From: Kushneria pakistanensis
Lineage (GTDB): Bacteria; Pseudomonadota; Gammaproteobacteria; Pseudomonadales; Halomonadaceae
Assembly: GCF_014652795.1 (NCBI RefSeq)
Contig: NZ_BMZM01000001.1
Span: 868,001 to 932,000, forward strand
Reading direction: 5' to 3'
DNA length: 64,000 nt
The position numbers and the translations under genes are program-made. Positions 9,144-18,867 of this stretch are shown in pieces. Position 1 is the stretch's first letter. Each line of letters begins with the position of its first letter. The notes below the pieces were generated by a model. The model saw nothing but the letters and a program-made list of their open reading frames with translations, had not been told where the DNA came from and made no database searches.

Positions 9144-10487
9144 TCAGTGCAGACCCAGCTTGTTTTCCAGATAGTGAATATTGACCCCGCCACGCTGGAA
9201 TTCGCCATCGCGGACCAAATCCTTTTGCAGATCGATATTGGTCTTGATGCCTTCTACCAGCAGCTCATCGAGCGCGTTCTGCATGCGGGTCAGCGCGCTT
9301 TCACGGTTTTCGCCCCAGGTGATCAGCTTGCCGATCAGCGAGTCGTAATTGGGCGGCACCGTATAGCCGGTATAAAGATGCGAATCCATGCGCACACCCA
9401 GACCGCCGGGAGCGTGATAGAAACTGATCTTGCCGGGAGAGGGCATGAAGGTGCGTGAATCCTCGGCATTGATACGACACTCAAAGGCGTGCCCGTTAAG
9501 CACCACATCTTCCTGTCGAATCGACAGGGGAATGCCGGAGGCAATCTTGAGCTGCTCCTTGACGATGTCAACACCGGTGACCATCTCGGTGACCGGGTGC
9601 TCCACCTGGACACGGGTATTCATCTCGATGAAGAAGAACTCGCCGTTTTCGTACAGGAACTCGAAGGTGCCCGCACCGCGGTAACCGATTTCAAGACAGG
9701 CATCGACACAGGCCTTGAGTACGTGTGCACGTGCCTGTTCATCGATATGTGGCGCCGGCGCTTCCTCGAGAACCTTCTGGTGACGGCGCTGCAGTGAGCA
9801 GTCACGATCATAAAGGTGAATGGCGTTGCCCTGACCGTCGGCCAGTACCTGAACCTCAACGTGGCGAGGACGTTCCAGATACTTCTCCATGTAGACGACA
9901 TCGCTGCCGAAGGCGGCGTTGGCTTCCGATTTGGTGACTGCTACGGCCGATACCAGCTGAGACTCTTCACGCACTACGCGCATGCCGCGACCACCGCCGC
10001 CGGCAGCGGCCTTGATCATGACCGGAAAACCGATGCGTCGACCGATTTCCAGTACTTCGGCCTCGTCGTCGGGCAGCGGACCGTCGGAGCCTGGCACCGT
10101 GGGGACACCCGCCTTTTTCATGGACTCGATGGCCGAGACCTTGTCACCCATCAGGCGAATGACATCCGCCGTCGGTCCGACAAAGACAAAGCCCGAGCGT
10201 TCGACCTGTTCGGCGAAATTGGCGTTTTCCGAGAGAAAGCCATAGCCGGGATGGATGGCGGTGGCATCTGTCACTTCGGCAGCGGAAATCAGGGCCGGAA
10301 TGTTCAGATAGGAGGCCGGCGAGGGCGCCGGACCAATACATACCGCTTCATCGGCAAGACGTACATGGATCAGATCACGGTCGGCCTTTGAATGAACGGC
10401 CACCGTTCTGATACCGAGCTCCTTGCAGGCGCGCAGTATGCGTAGTGCGATTTCGCCGCGATTGGCGATCAGTACCTTTTCCAGCAT
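9144..10487 (-). CDS. accC: Acetyl-CoA carboxylase, biotin carboxylase subunit
   Basis: 447-aa subunit that carboxylates the biotin carried by AccB, using ATP and bicarbonate, in the first step of fatty acid synthesis. The N-terminal [14 protein letters not shown], the ATP-grasp glycine loop ([11 protein letters not shown]) and the catalytic segment [14 protein letters not shown] are intact. The start at 10487 matches the family; a longer frame from 10508 would run into accB. It lies 13 bases after accB and must be co-transcribed with it. A strong hairpin follows. Confidence 0.97.
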   Translation of the reverse strand: MLEKVLIANRGEIALRILRACKELGIRTVAVHSKADRDLIHVRLADEAVCIGPAPSPASYLNIPALISAAEVTDATAIHPGYGFLSENANFAEQVERSGFVFVGPTADVIRLMGDKVSAIESMKKAGVPTVPGSDGPLPDDEAEVLEIGRRIGFPVMIKAAAGGGGRGMRVVREESQLVSAVAVTKSEANAAFGSDVVYMEKYLERPRHVEVQVLADGQGNAIHLYDRDCSLQRRHQKVLEEAPAPHIDEQARAHVLKACVDACLEIGYRGAGTFEFLYENGEFFFIEMNTRVQVEHPVTEMVTGVDIVKEQLKIASGIPLSIRQEDVVLNGHAFECRINAEDSRTFMPSPGKISFYHAPGGLGVRMDSHLYTGYTVPPNYDSLIGKLITWGENRESALTRMQNALDELLVEGIKTNIDLQKDLVRDGEFQRGGVNIHYLENKLGLH

Positions 10488-10500
10488 GCTGAAAATCCTG

Positions 10501-10980
10501 TCAGACAATGATGATCATGGGCTGGTCAAATTCAACCGGCTCGCCATCTTCAACAAGGATGGCATCGATCACGCCGTCCTTGTCTGCTTCGATCTGGTTC
10601 ATCATCTTCATGGCTTCAACGATGCAGATGGTGTCACCCTTTCTGACGGTCTGGCCGATCTCGACGAATGACTTGGCACCCGGTGCCGGCGCACGGTAGA
10701 ACGTGCCTACCATGGGTGAGAGTACCTGGTGCCCGCTGGGCATGGCGGGTGCGGCTTCATCACTTGCTGCTGCTGATGCAACGCCGGAAACACCCTGCTG
10801 GGGCTGCGCCTGAGCCTGGGGGTAATAACCCATCGGCGCCTGCGGCATCATCATCTGGCCCTGCTGGCCGGGCAGATTGCGACTAATGCGGACGGACTCC
10901 TCGCCTTCCTGAATCTCGATTTCGCTGATGTTGGATTCTTCCAGCAGCTCGATGAGCTTCTTGACCTTGCGAATGTCCAT
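10501..10980 (-). CDS. accB: Biotin carboxyl carrier protein of acetyl-CoA carboxylase
   Basis: 159-aa carrier protein. The N-terminal dimerisation segment ([16 protein letters not shown]) is followed by a flexible Gln-, Pro- and Ala-rich linker at about residues 36-85. The C-terminal biotinyl domain carries the modified lysine in EAMKM (Lys125) and the thumb region. It is first in the accB-accC operon. In pseudomonads aroQ often lies between dsbD and accB. Here the 230-base gap upstream contains no such gene, only the presumed acc promoter region. Confidence 0.97.
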   Translation of the reverse strand: MDIRKVKKLIELLEESNISEIEIQEGEESVRISRNLPGQQGQMMMPQAPMGYYPQAQAQPQQGVSGVASAAASDEAAPAMPSGHQVLSPMVGTFYRAPAPGAKSFVEIGQTVRKGDTICIVEAMKMMNQIEADKDGVIDAILVEDGEPVEFDQPMIIIV

Positions 10981-11210
10981 GACAATACCTGTTGATCGAT
11001 CGAGCCTTGGTCAGTGCAAGGCACGGGAAAGTAAACTTGGTTATCAGGCAGTAAATGCACCTTCAAACCCCTGATGGTTAACCTGCAGGTCAACCGGCAA
11101 GATAGCGACATGATCTCAGACGATCACGCCGCCGCAAATGTGTCGGGGGAGTTTGCCGAAAAAAGCGAACGGTGTCCAGAAAGTCACTGCCTGATAAAGG
11201 ACAATCCCGG

Positions 11211-13121
11211 TCAGGCGTTTTTCAGAACCTGCTTGAGCAGATCGCGCATTTGAAAGCGTTCGATTTCGCCCTGCGTACGCTGCGCGCGCATTTCCTGCCC
11301 GTCGCTGAAAAAGAGCAGGGCCGGCGGTCCAAAAAGGTTATAGCGCTTGAGCAGCGCACGCGCTTCTGCGTCGTTATCGGTGACATCAAGGCGCACCAGT
11401 GAGAATCCCTGTAGCTGTGCACGAATGCCGGGATCACCCAGAACATCACGCTCGAAGCGGCGACAGCTGATGCACCAGTCAGCGTAGACATCAATCATGA
11501 CGGGCCTGTCAGCATTGGCCAGGATGGCATCCAGTGCCGGCCTGGTCGTGACCGTTGTCATCTCAAATGCTGCCGTGTCACTGGCCCTTGAGGTGGTAGT
11601 GTCACCTGCCAGTGGCGTCCAGGGATCATCATGACCCATGGCGGCGCCGACCAGACACAGAGCACCCCAGAGCAGTACGATCAGGGCAATCGCCTGACGT
11701 AGTCGCGACCAGAGTTCCTGGCCGGACCATGACAGCGCGCCCATACCCACGCCGGTCAATACTGCAAGCCCACCCCACAGCGCCAGAGACAGCGTCGGGG
11801 CCAGAAGACGGTCAAGCAGCCACAGGGCCACGCAGGCCAGTGCCACGGCGAAAAGGCTGCGGATACCTTCCATCCAGGGCCCGCTGCGCGGTAACCATCC
11901 GGCACCGAGTGTGGCGACCAGGATTAGTGGAATGCCCATGCCCAACCCTAGTGCCAGTAGTGCAAGCATGCCCGCCAGCGGATCGGCGCCTGCCGAGAGA
12001 TAGACCAGCACGCCCGCCAGCGGTGCTGAAATGCAGGGAGACACAATCAGGGTAGAGAGTGCGCCAGCCAATGTCGCTCCCGGTACTCCGACCTGTCGCA
12101 GCCGATCCTGCCAGGCGTTGATGCGCTGTTGAGTGCGTGTTCCTGTGGGCAGCTGCCAGACATCCAGCAGCCACAGGGCAAACACAACAAACAGGCAGGC
12201 AAAGGGAATCAATACCCATGGTGACTGCAGGCGTGCCTGAAGGTTGAGGCTGGCCCCAAACAGGCCCATCAGGGTGCCAAGAGCAGCGTAGGTCAGTGAC
12301 ATGCCTGCCACGTAGGCCGATGACAGCATCAACGCGCGACCCTTGCCTGCATTCTGGCCGACCACCAGCGTAGTCACGATCGGCAGCATGGGCAGCACAC
12401 AGGGCGTGAAGGCAAGCCCCAGTCCTGCCAGAAGGAAAATCCCCATCATGACCGGCAGACTGGACTGGCCGGGCAGAGTAGAAGTTTCAGTATCACGCGG
12501 TTGATCCATGTCCTGCGCTTTTGCGACAGGTGCAGGATCACCTGGCATTTGCGCACCGATAAAACGCTCGGGCGTTGTGCCGGGTAATGCCTGAAGATGC
12601 CTTGTTTCGGGGGAGTAGCAAAGACCTGCTTCGGCGCATCCCTGAAAATCGATGCGAAGCGGCACGGGGGCACTGTCGGGCAGCGGCGTTTTCAGCGTCG
12701 CCGTGATGATCAGCGGGTGGTGAAATACTTCCACATCACCCAGAAACTCATCATGAATGGCTTCGCCGCGCGGGATGTCGGGAGCCTCCAGCGTGATGTC
12801 AGCGCTGTCGCTGCGGATATCAAAGCGGTGGCGATAGAGGTAGTAGGCCTCGGCACTGGTAAACCCCACCTTGATCGTATTGCCTTCACGCCATGTCCTG
12901 TAGGTAAATGCTTGATCGACCGGCAGGAAATCGCTGTCGCTGGCGGTGTCTTCGGTCTGCGTCTGCCACGGCATGTCGGCCGTGCTGTCGCGTTCAATAC
13001 GACTGGCGCCTTCAACGCCAACAGTATCATCGGATGAAGAAAAGAAATTGCTGGCCGGCGCTGTCGCTGACAGCAGAACACCCAGCAGTGCAATAATTAA
13101 AAAAAACAGGGCGCGCGACAT
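11211..13121 (-). CDS. dsbD: Thiol:disulfide interchange protein DsbD
   Basis: 636-aa inner membrane protein that carries electrons from cytoplasmic thioredoxin to periplasmic DsbC and DsbG. Order of parts: signal peptide (SRALFFLIIALLGVLLS), periplasmic domain with its cysteine pair (GCAEAGLC), eight-helix membrane domain with one cysteine in each half (FTPCVLP and VSPCISAP), and a C-terminal thioredoxin-like domain with the WCISC active site. All six redox cysteines are present. Of two adjacent ATGs, the one at 13121 is better spaced from GGAG. It neighbours accB, as in pseudomonads. Confidence 0.94.
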   Translation of the reverse strand: MSRALFFLIIALLGVLLSATAPASNFFSSSDDTVGVEGASRIERDSTADMPWQTQTEDTASDSDFLPVDQAFTYRTWREGNTIKVGFTSAEAYYLYRHRFDIRSDSADITLEAPDIPRGEAIHDEFLGDVEVFHHPLIITATLKTPLPDSAPVPLRIDFQGCAEAGLCYSPETRHLQALPGTTPERFIGAQMPGDPAPVAKAQDMDQPRDTETSTLPGQSSLPVMMGIFLLAGLGLAFTPCVLPMLPIVTTLVVGQNAGKGRALMLSSAYVAGMSLTYAALGTLMGLFGASLNLQARLQSPWVLIPFACLFVVFALWLLDVWQLPTGTRTQQRINAWQDRLRQVGVPGATLAGALSTLIVSPCISAPLAGVLVYLSAGADPLAGMLALLALGLGMGIPLILVATLGAGWLPRSGPWMEGIRSLFAVALACVALWLLDRLLAPTLSLALWGGLAVLTGVGMGALSWSGQELWSRLRQAIALIVLLWGALCLVGAAMGHDDPWTPLAGDTTTSRASDTAAFEMTTVTTRPALDAILANADRPVMIDVYADWCISCRRFERDVLGDPGIRAQLQGFSLVRLDVTDNDAEARALLKRYNLFGPPALLFFSDGQEMRAQRTQGEIERFQMRDLLKQVLKNA

Positions 13122-13179
13122 CATGGACTCCGCAGCGCTGGCATGGGTAATGCCGAGGGTGAAAGAGGATAGAGTCTGA

Positions 13180-13218
13180 ATAAAACATGTCGCGGCGCAA
13201 TAAAGACGCCGCGACATG
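13180..13218 (-). terminator. Rho-independent terminator after ppa
   Basis: The perfect 12-bp arms CATGTCGCGGCG / CGCCGCGACATG are followed on the minus strand by TTTTATT. The site lies 77 bases past the ppa stop and ahead of dsbD. Confidence 0.8.
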
Positions 13219-13294
13219 CTGGTATGAAGACCTTTTTTCAGCGAAAGGGTTCGCCAATCAGTCTTTCTGGCACCACTGGATCATGACTGAATGA

Positions 13295-13831
13295 TCAGTG
13301 GCTATCCTTCTGGAAGGCATCGATGGATTTTTCGATGGCCTTGATGGCAGCGGCCTTGTCACCCCAGGTGTCAATCTTGACCCACTTGCCCTTTTCGAGA
13401 TCCTTGTAGTTCTCAAAGAAGTGCGCAATCTGCTGGCGCAGAAGTTCGGGGAGGTCGGTGACTTCCTCAACATCGTCATAGGCGGCAGAAAGCTTCTGAT
13501 GCGGGACGCAGATCAGCTTGGCGTCTTCACCGGCTTCATCGGTCATGTGCAGGATGCCGACCGGACGGGCACGAATCACACAGCCAGGCTGCACCGGGTA
13601 GGGTGTGACGACCAGCGCATCCAGCGGGTCACCGTCGTCGGCCAGCGTATTGGGAATGAATCCGTAGTTGGCCGGGTAGAACATCGGGGTCGGCATGAAA
13701 CGATCGACCAGCAGGGCGTCGAGATCCTTGTCAATTTCATACTTGATTGGCGTATGGTTGGCAGGAATTTCAATCGCCACGAACAGATCGTGGGGAACAT
13801 CCTTGCCGGCGGGGATCTTGTCGAAACTCAT
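13295..13831 (-). CDS. ppa: Soluble inorganic pyrophosphatase
   Basis: 178-aa family I pyrophosphatase, which hydrolyses PPi to phosphate in the cytoplasm. The signature DDGDPLD with three metal-binding aspartates, the substrate region [15 protein letters not shown], and normal length support this. The ATG at 13831 follows AAGGAC. The frame extends upstream, but those residues do not resemble the family. It is divergent from a kinase/phosphatase-like gene and close to a PPi-dependent phosphofructokinase, so enzymes competing for PPi lie together. Confidence 0.96.
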   Translation of the reverse strand: MSFDKIPAGKDVPHDLFVAIEIPANHTPIKYEIDKDLDALLVDRFMPTPMFYPANYGFIPNTLADDGDPLDALVVTPYPVQPGCVIRARPVGILHMTDEAGEDAKLICVPHQKLSAAYDDVEEVTDLPELLRQQIAHFFENYKDLEKGKWVKIDTWGDKAAAIKAIEKSIDAFQKDSH

Positions 13832-13987
13832 CGATCGAGTCCTTGCGTTTGCGGGTTGAAAATTCGAGAGTGAAAATCGTGGAAAATTATACGAACCAGG
13901 CACGACGATTACCAATCCGGTCGATCGGCAGCCCCCGATCCGCACAATACGATAAATCCGTTGTCTCGTAAAAAGGATGCCAGTGAC

Positions 13988-15745
13988 GTGCAAAGTGGCC
14001 TGTCATTAAGTTTCGGACACGCGTTCGTGGCGCCCGATCAACGACGTCATCGCTCGTCGATGGCAGTTCAGATTCCCGACAATCCACGCCAGCTCGAGAT
14101 CAAGGGTGCCTGTGCAATCATTGCCGATTCCACCTGGCGTAATGCGATTGCACGTCAGGCCGGTGATATCTCGGTGCGCGGGTTTCTGGCCGATTACTAT
14201 TCCACACCCGATCACTGGGACATCAAGACCTCGGCTACCAGAGTGCTGCGTGCACTCAATGGCTGGTGCTACAGCCAGAGTCGCTACGTACAGGGCGGCA
14301 GCTATATCAGTTCGCTGTCCGCCATTATCTTTCGTGGCCGGGAAAGTTTTCTGTTTCATATGGGCGATACGCTGGTCTTTCGCCTGCGCGGTGCCGAGTT
14401 CGAACAGATATCACGTGATCATGTCACGGATCTGGGGGGCTATCGCTATCCTTCCCGGGCGCTGGGCATGGATAACAATGTCGATATTGATCACATGAAT
14501 CTGTCGCTCAAGACCGGCGATGTGTTCCTGTTTACCTCTCAGGCCGTGCGGGGGACGCTGACGCCCACGGACTATATGCACGCCATACGACAGCAGGCAA
14601 GCGACCTTGATGGTGCCTGCGAACGCCTCGCCGGTATTGCGCGTGAGCGTGCCGGTGCACGCGGCTATGGTGCTGAAGCCTTCTGCTTCCAGCTGGTACG
14701 GGTCGATAGTCTACCCGCGCAGGACATGGGGCCTCCCGTTCAGTTGCCCGGACAGCTGCCGATTCCGGCCGAGCTCGAGATCGGGGACCGGATTGATGGA
14801 TTGCTGATCGAGTCGATCATTTCCAGAACGGCCCGGGCGCATGTCTATGGCGTCAGGGATGAAGCGTCGCTGCGTCGAATGGTGATGAAGACCCCCAGCC
14901 CCGCGCTTTCCTCGCGCAATCCCTATCTGGAGCATTTTCTGCTGCAGCAGTGGATCGGCGAACGGGTGCGCTCCTCCTTCGTCGTGCGCATCGTGGCGCC
15001 TCCGCGTCCCCGTCGGCATCTCTATTACCTGATGCGCCCGATTGAAGGACAGCCGCTGGATCACTGGCTGGAACAGCATCCCGAGGCCTGCATCGAACAG
15101 CGTCTGGATATTGCGCGCCAGCTGGCCCGCGCCGTACATGCCCTGCATCGACGCGACATTCTTCATCAGGCCATTCGGCCTGAGAACATCATGATCGACC
15201 AGCATGAGCAGGTGGTGCTGATTGATTTTGGCGCCTGCGCGCGCCGGCTCGATGATGACAATAATGCGGCGCTGGCACTGGCCCGTGATGCCGGGCTTGG
15301 CATGCACAGTGCACCGGAGTACGCCCTGGGTCTGGGTGTGAGTCGTCGCAGCGACCAGTATTCGCTGGCCTCCACCATTTACTGGCTGCTGACCGGGGCC
15401 ATGCCCTACGACATGGCGCCGGACATGCTTGAAGATGAACAGGGGCTGTCATTGCTCACCTATCGTCGCGCCCGTGATATCAACCCACAGGTGCCGGCTA
15501 TTCTGGACAATGCGCTGCAGCGTGCGCTGTCACCGTGTCGGGCGCTGCGTTTTCGGCGGTTGTCGGAGCTGATTCATGCGCTGCGTCATGCCATGACGTT
15601 TGCCGATGCCGATGAGGAGGATGAATCCTCGCCGTTACCTGAAAAAACGCTGGACGCACCTTCCCGGCACAAGGCGCTTCGCCTATGGCAGGGCATTGCG
15701 GCAACGCTGCTGCTGTCGCTGGTCGCTGTCATGTTGATCAAGTAG
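13988..15745 (+). CDS. Fused PP2C-like and protein-kinase-like protein, both centres degraded
   Basis: 585-aa protein matching the layout of bifunctional serine/threonine kinase/phosphatases: PP2C-like domain (about 1-240), kinase-like domain (about 265-540), and one C-terminal membrane helix ([13 protein letters not shown]). Several residues expected for catalysis are missing. In the phosphatase half, the first aspartate motif is replaced by RRHRSS, the DG(V/I)xG motif reads ADSTWR (only Asp47 kept), and the SDG motif reads TSQAV. In the kinase half the glycine-rich loop has no glycines and the HxD catalytic motif reads HQAIRPEN (Ala395), while Lys301 and DFG (Asp413) remain. It may be a regulatory pseudoenzyme. 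GTG at 13988 is chosen for its upstream AAAAGGA; TTG at 13961 is an alternative. Confidence 0.8.
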   Translation: MQSGLSLSFGHAFVAPDQRRHRSSMAVQIPDNPRQLEIKGACAIIADSTWRNAIARQAGDISVRGFLADYYSTPDHWDIKTSATRVLRALNGWCYSQSRYVQGGSYISSLSAIIFRGRESFLFHMGDTLVFRLRGAEFEQISRDHVTDLGGYRYPSRALGMDNNVDIDHMNLSLKTGDVFLFTSQAVRGTLTPTDYMHAIRQQASDLDGACERLAGIARERAGARGYGAEAFCFQLVRVDSLPAQDMGPPVQLPGQLPIPAELEIGDRIDGLLIESIISRTARAHVYGVRDEASLRRMVMKTPSPALSSRNPYLEHFLLQQWIGERVRSSFVVRIVAPPRPRRHLYYLMRPIEGQPLDHWLEQHPEACIEQRLDIARQLARAVHALHRRDILHQAIRPENIMIDQHEQVVLIDFGACARRLDDDNNAALALARDAGLGMHSAPEYALGLGVSRRSDQYSLASTIYWLLTGAMPYDMAPDMLEDEQGLSLLTYRRARDINPQVPAILDNALQRALSPCRALRFRRLSELIHALRHAMTFADADEEDESSPLPEKTLDAPSRHKALRLWQGIAATLLLSLVAVMLIK

Positions 15746-15772
15746 GTCGTCACGCATGGCCAGGCGCATTAA

Positions 15773-15802
15773 AAAACCCCGGTCACATGACCGGGGTTTT
15801 TG
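15773..15802. terminator. Bidirectional terminator between convergent genes
   Basis: The arms ACCCCGGTC / GACCGGGGT have a four-base loop, with AAAAAA to the left and TTTTT to the right. The site serves both the kinase-like gene and the phosphofructokinase gene. Confidence 0.88.
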
Positions 15803-15851
15803 TATTGACGAAAGCCGGAATGGCTATATCGTCAAAGGCGTGCTGCAGCGC

Positions 15852-17111
15852 TTAGAGATGGTATTCGGGCAGCTTTTTGGCAATGCGTTCCAGCCGCAGA
15901 TTGGCCACTTTGGGCAGGCCATTTTCAAAGGGCGGGAAATCTTCTCCCTGAATCAGCGGGCGCAGGTAGCGGCGACCGGCATCGTTGATGCCAAAGCCAT
16001 CCTCTCGGATGTACTCGGCCGGCATGAATTTTTCCTGATTGGCCACCTTTTCAAGCGGTGCATCAATGATCGACCAGCGGTACGGGTCCTCGCTGTCACG
16101 CTGGATGGCCGGCATGACGGCGTTCTTGCCTTCCAGGGCGCACTCAACGGCGCGCTGACCCACGGCGTAGGCCTGTTCGACGTCAACGGCCGAGGCCAGG
16201 TGACGCGCTGCACGCTGCAGGTAATCGGCAACAGCCCAGTGATACTTGTAGCCCAGATCCTGCTTGACCATGCCGGCAAGCGTGGGGGCAACACCGCCGA
16301 GCTGGCGGTGGCCAAAGGCATCGGTGTTGCCGGCATCGGCCAGGAAGGTGCCGTCTTCGTAGCGTGCGCCTTCGGAGACCACGACCACGCAGTAGCCGTG
16401 CTTTTTGACCGCAGCATCGATGTGGTTCATGACGCGCTGGCGGTCAAAGGGCACCTCGGGCAGCAGGATCATGTGCGGCGGGCCATCATTGGTTTCACTG
16501 GCCAGTGCGCCGGCGGCCGCAATCCAGCCGGCATGACGCCCCATGGATTCAAGGATAAACACCTTGGTGGACGTTGAGCACATCGAGGCGATGTCCAGCG
16601 CCGCTTCACGGGTTGAGGTGGCAATGTACTTGGCCACCGAGCCAAAGCCGGGCGAGTTGTCGGTAATGGGCAGGTCATTATCGACGGTCTTGGCCACGTG
16701 GATGGCCTGCAGAGGATAACCCATGCGCTCGGAAAGCCGGGAGATCTTCAGGCAGGTATCGGCACTGTCGCCGCCGCCGTTGTAGAAGAAATAACGAATG
16801 TCATGGGCCTTGAAGACTTCGATGAGCCGCTCGTACTGACTACGGTGGGTCTCGATGTCCTTGAGCTTGTAACGACAGGAGCCAAAGGCGCCGCCGGGGG
16901 TATGTCTCAGTGCTGCGATGGCCTCGTCACTTTCCAGGCTGGTATCAATCAGGTCTTCGGTCAATGCACCGATAATGCCATTGTGCCCGGCATAGAGTGT
17001 CCCAATGCGATCGCTGTGCTTGCGGCATGTTTCGATGACGCCGCAGGCACTGGCATTGATAACAGCCGTCACACCACCTGATTGTGCGTAAAAGGCGTTA
17101 TTGGAGGTCAT
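15852..17111 (-). CDS. pfp: Pyrophosphate-dependent 6-phosphofructokinase
   Basis: 419-aa phosphofructokinase-fold enzyme that interconverts fructose 6-phosphate and fructose 1,6-bisphosphate. Two positions distinguish PPi users from ATP users. The loop reads GGGDS, with Asp where ATP enzymes have Gly, and AKTVDNDL has Lys where ATP enzymes have Gly. Both point to PPi as phosphoryl donor and a reversible reaction. Other landmarks are the substrate-binding ESMGRHAGW and the SEGARYEDG segment. The ATG at 17111 follows CAGGAAG; a longer frame to 17180 lacks family support. Nearness to ppa is notable because both enzymes consume PPi. Confidence in the PPi assignment is good but rests on motifs. 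Confidence 0.88.
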   Translation of the reverse strand: MTSNNAFYAQSGGVTAVINASACGVIETCRKHSDRIGTLYAGHNGIIGALTEDLIDTSLESDEAIAALRHTPGGAFGSCRYKLKDIETHRSQYERLIEVFKAHDIRYFFYNGGGDSADTCLKISRLSERMGYPLQAIHVAKTVDNDLPITDNSPGFGSVAKYIATSTREAALDIASMCSTSTKVFILESMGRHAGWIAAAGALASETNDGPPHMILLPEVPFDRQRVMNHIDAAVKKHGYCVVVVSEGARYEDGTFLADAGNTDAFGHRQLGGVAPTLAGMVKQDLGYKYHWAVADYLQRAARHLASAVDVEQAYAVGQRAVECALEGKNAVMPAIQRDSEDPYRWSIIDAPLEKVANQEKFMPAEYIREDGFGINDAGRRYLRPLIQGEDFPPFENGLPKVANLRLERIAKKLPEYHL

Positions 17112-17388
17112 GAGCTTCCTGCTTCTTATGAATGAAGGTCGGCCAACGCCGTTGTTGCTGACCGCGCTGTCTCTCGGCAACGTGGCGCGCCTCTTGTGGG
17201 CTGCGCTGCTGTTGGTTGGTCAGCGGATCGATGGCCGGCATCGGGTATTACCCGTGGGGCGATCATATCCATTACCTGCAGGCCTGATCCAGTCAGAGAT
17301 GAATAGAGTTGCAGGCGAACCGGAGCCTGACGTCGATTCACGGGCCATGCTAGGCTGATTCGGCTTTTGACGGAGAGCCCTATTTTTC

Positions 17389-18774
17389 ATGCATATTCAT
17401 ATTCTCGGCATCTGTGGCACTTTCATGGGCAGCCTGGCGCTGCTGGCGCGTGAGCTTGGCCATCGTGTCACCGGCTCGGACAAGGGGGTCTATCCCCCCA
17501 TGAGTACACAGCTTGCAGCACACGGCATCGATGCCGGGCACGGCTTTGATGAGGCCAATCTGCACCCCAGACCCGACCTGGTCATCATTGGCAATGCGTT
17601 GTCGCGCGGCAACGTCGAGGTCGAGGCCGTCCTCAATCAACGCATTCCTTATACATCCGGGCCACAGTGGCTGGCGGAAAATGTGTTGCGAAAGCGTCGG
17701 GTGCTGGCGGTGGCTGGCACCCATGGCAAGACCACCACGGCCAGCATGCTGGCATGGATCCTCGAGCAGGCCGGTCTGGCGCCGGGGTTTTTGATCGGTG
17801 GTATTCCGCGCAATCTGGGCGTATCGGCGCGTGCGGGGGCAGATGACGGGGTCTTCGTGATCGAGGCCGATGAGTACGACACAGCCTTTTTCGACAAGCG
17901 CTCCAAGTTTGTTCACTACCTGCCGGAAGTGGCCGTGCTCAATAATCTGGAATTTGATCACGCCGACATCTTCAGCGACCTGGCCGCCATCGAGCGTCAG
18001 TTCCATCACCTGGTGCGTCTGGTACCGGGCAATGGACAGTTGGTGGTAGCGGATGATGAAGCGGCGCTGTCGCGTGTGCTGGACATGGGTGCCTGGTCAC
18101 CCGTGGCGCACTTTGGACGTACGGATCAGGCCCAATGGCAACTCGGTGATGGCACCGATGATCAGCAGTTTATCGTCAGGGCGCCTGAAGGTGAGGTCGT
18201 GGTGCAGTGGAGAATGAGTGGCGAACACAACCGACGCAATGCCCTGGCCGCGATGGCGGCCGCCAGTGCCGTTGGCGTGACGCTTGAACAGTCTGCCGCG
18301 GCGCTGGCCACATTTGCCTCGCCGCGACGCCGACAGGAGGTGCGCGGCATCGTCAACGACATTCAGGTCATTGATGATTTTGCCCATCATCCCACGGCCA
18401 TTGCCATGACGCTGGAGGGGCTCAAGGCCGTGCCATCACGCGGGCGTTTGATTGCCGTGATCGAACCGCGCTCCAATACCATGAAACTTGGCACCATGAA
18501 GGCGCGCCTGCCGGAAAGTGTCGCCAGTGCAGATCAGGTCTACTGGTACCAGCCGGCCACGCTGGACTGGCCGGTGGCGGAGGTGGCCGGGGCCTGCTCG
18601 GTGCCGGCCCATGCCATGACCACCACCGAGCAACTGATTGAAGCGCTGGTGGACCATGCCTGTCCGGGAGATCGCATTGTCATCATGAGCAATGGCGGCT
18701 TTGACAACATCCATGAGCGCTTGCTTGAAGCGCTGCGGCAGCGCCATGGTCAGACGGTGGAAACCGGGGTGTAA
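17389..18774 (+). CDS. mpl: UDP-N-acetylmuramate:tripeptide ligase (murein recycling)
   Basis: 461-aa Mur-ligase family enzyme. It joins recycled L-Ala-D-Glu-meso-Dap tripeptide directly to UDP-MurNAc in the cytoplasm. Features are the N-terminal nucleotide-sugar fold (HILGICGTFMGSLA), the ATP loop AGTHGKTTTASML, the EADEYDTAFFDKRSKF segment and the C-terminal Mur domain. The GICGTFMG start separates Mpl from MurC. It sits apart from the mur/dcw cluster, as usual for this recycling enzyme, and ends at a strong terminator. nagZ, another recycling gene, lies at 44.1 kb. Confidence 0.95.
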   Translation: MHIHILGICGTFMGSLALLARELGHRVTGSDKGVYPPMSTQLAAHGIDAGHGFDEANLHPRPDLVIIGNALSRGNVEVEAVLNQRIPYTSGPQWLAENVLRKRRVLAVAGTHGKTTTASMLAWILEQAGLAPGFLIGGIPRNLGVSARAGADDGVFVIEADEYDTAFFDKRSKFVHYLPEVAVLNNLEFDHADIFSDLAAIERQFHHLVRLVPGNGQLVVADDEAALSRVLDMGAWSPVAHFGRTDQAQWQLGDGTDDQQFIVRAPEGEVVVQWRMSGEHNRRNALAAMAAASAVGVTLEQSAAALATFASPRRRQEVRGIVNDIQVIDDFAHHPTAIAMTLEGLKAVPSRGRLIAVIEPRSNTMKLGTMKARLPESVASADQVYWYQPATLDWPVAEVAGACSVPAHAMTTTEQLIEALVDHACPGDRIVIMSNGGFDNIHERLLEALRQRHGQTVETGV

Positions 18775-18798
18775 TACATCGGCCCCTGCCTGAGCCAG

Positions 18799-18842
18799 CG
18801 CCGGAGGCCATCAGCAGGTTGTGATGGCCTCCGGCGTTTTTG
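18799..18842 (+). terminator. Rho-independent terminator after mpl
   Basis: The perfect 15-bp arms CGCCGGAGGCCATCA / TGATGGCCTCCGGCG enclose an 8-base loop and are followed by TTTTTG. This is the longest stem of its kind in the window. Confidence 0.9.
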
Positions 18843-18867
18843 TATCCGCGATAGGGCGCCAAAAGGG

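Noticed and set aside
10981-11210. Possible missed gene (aroQ) between accB and dsbD
   Set aside because: The gap is only 230 bases, and no frame there resembles the 3-dehydroquinase. It is more likely the acc promoter region.
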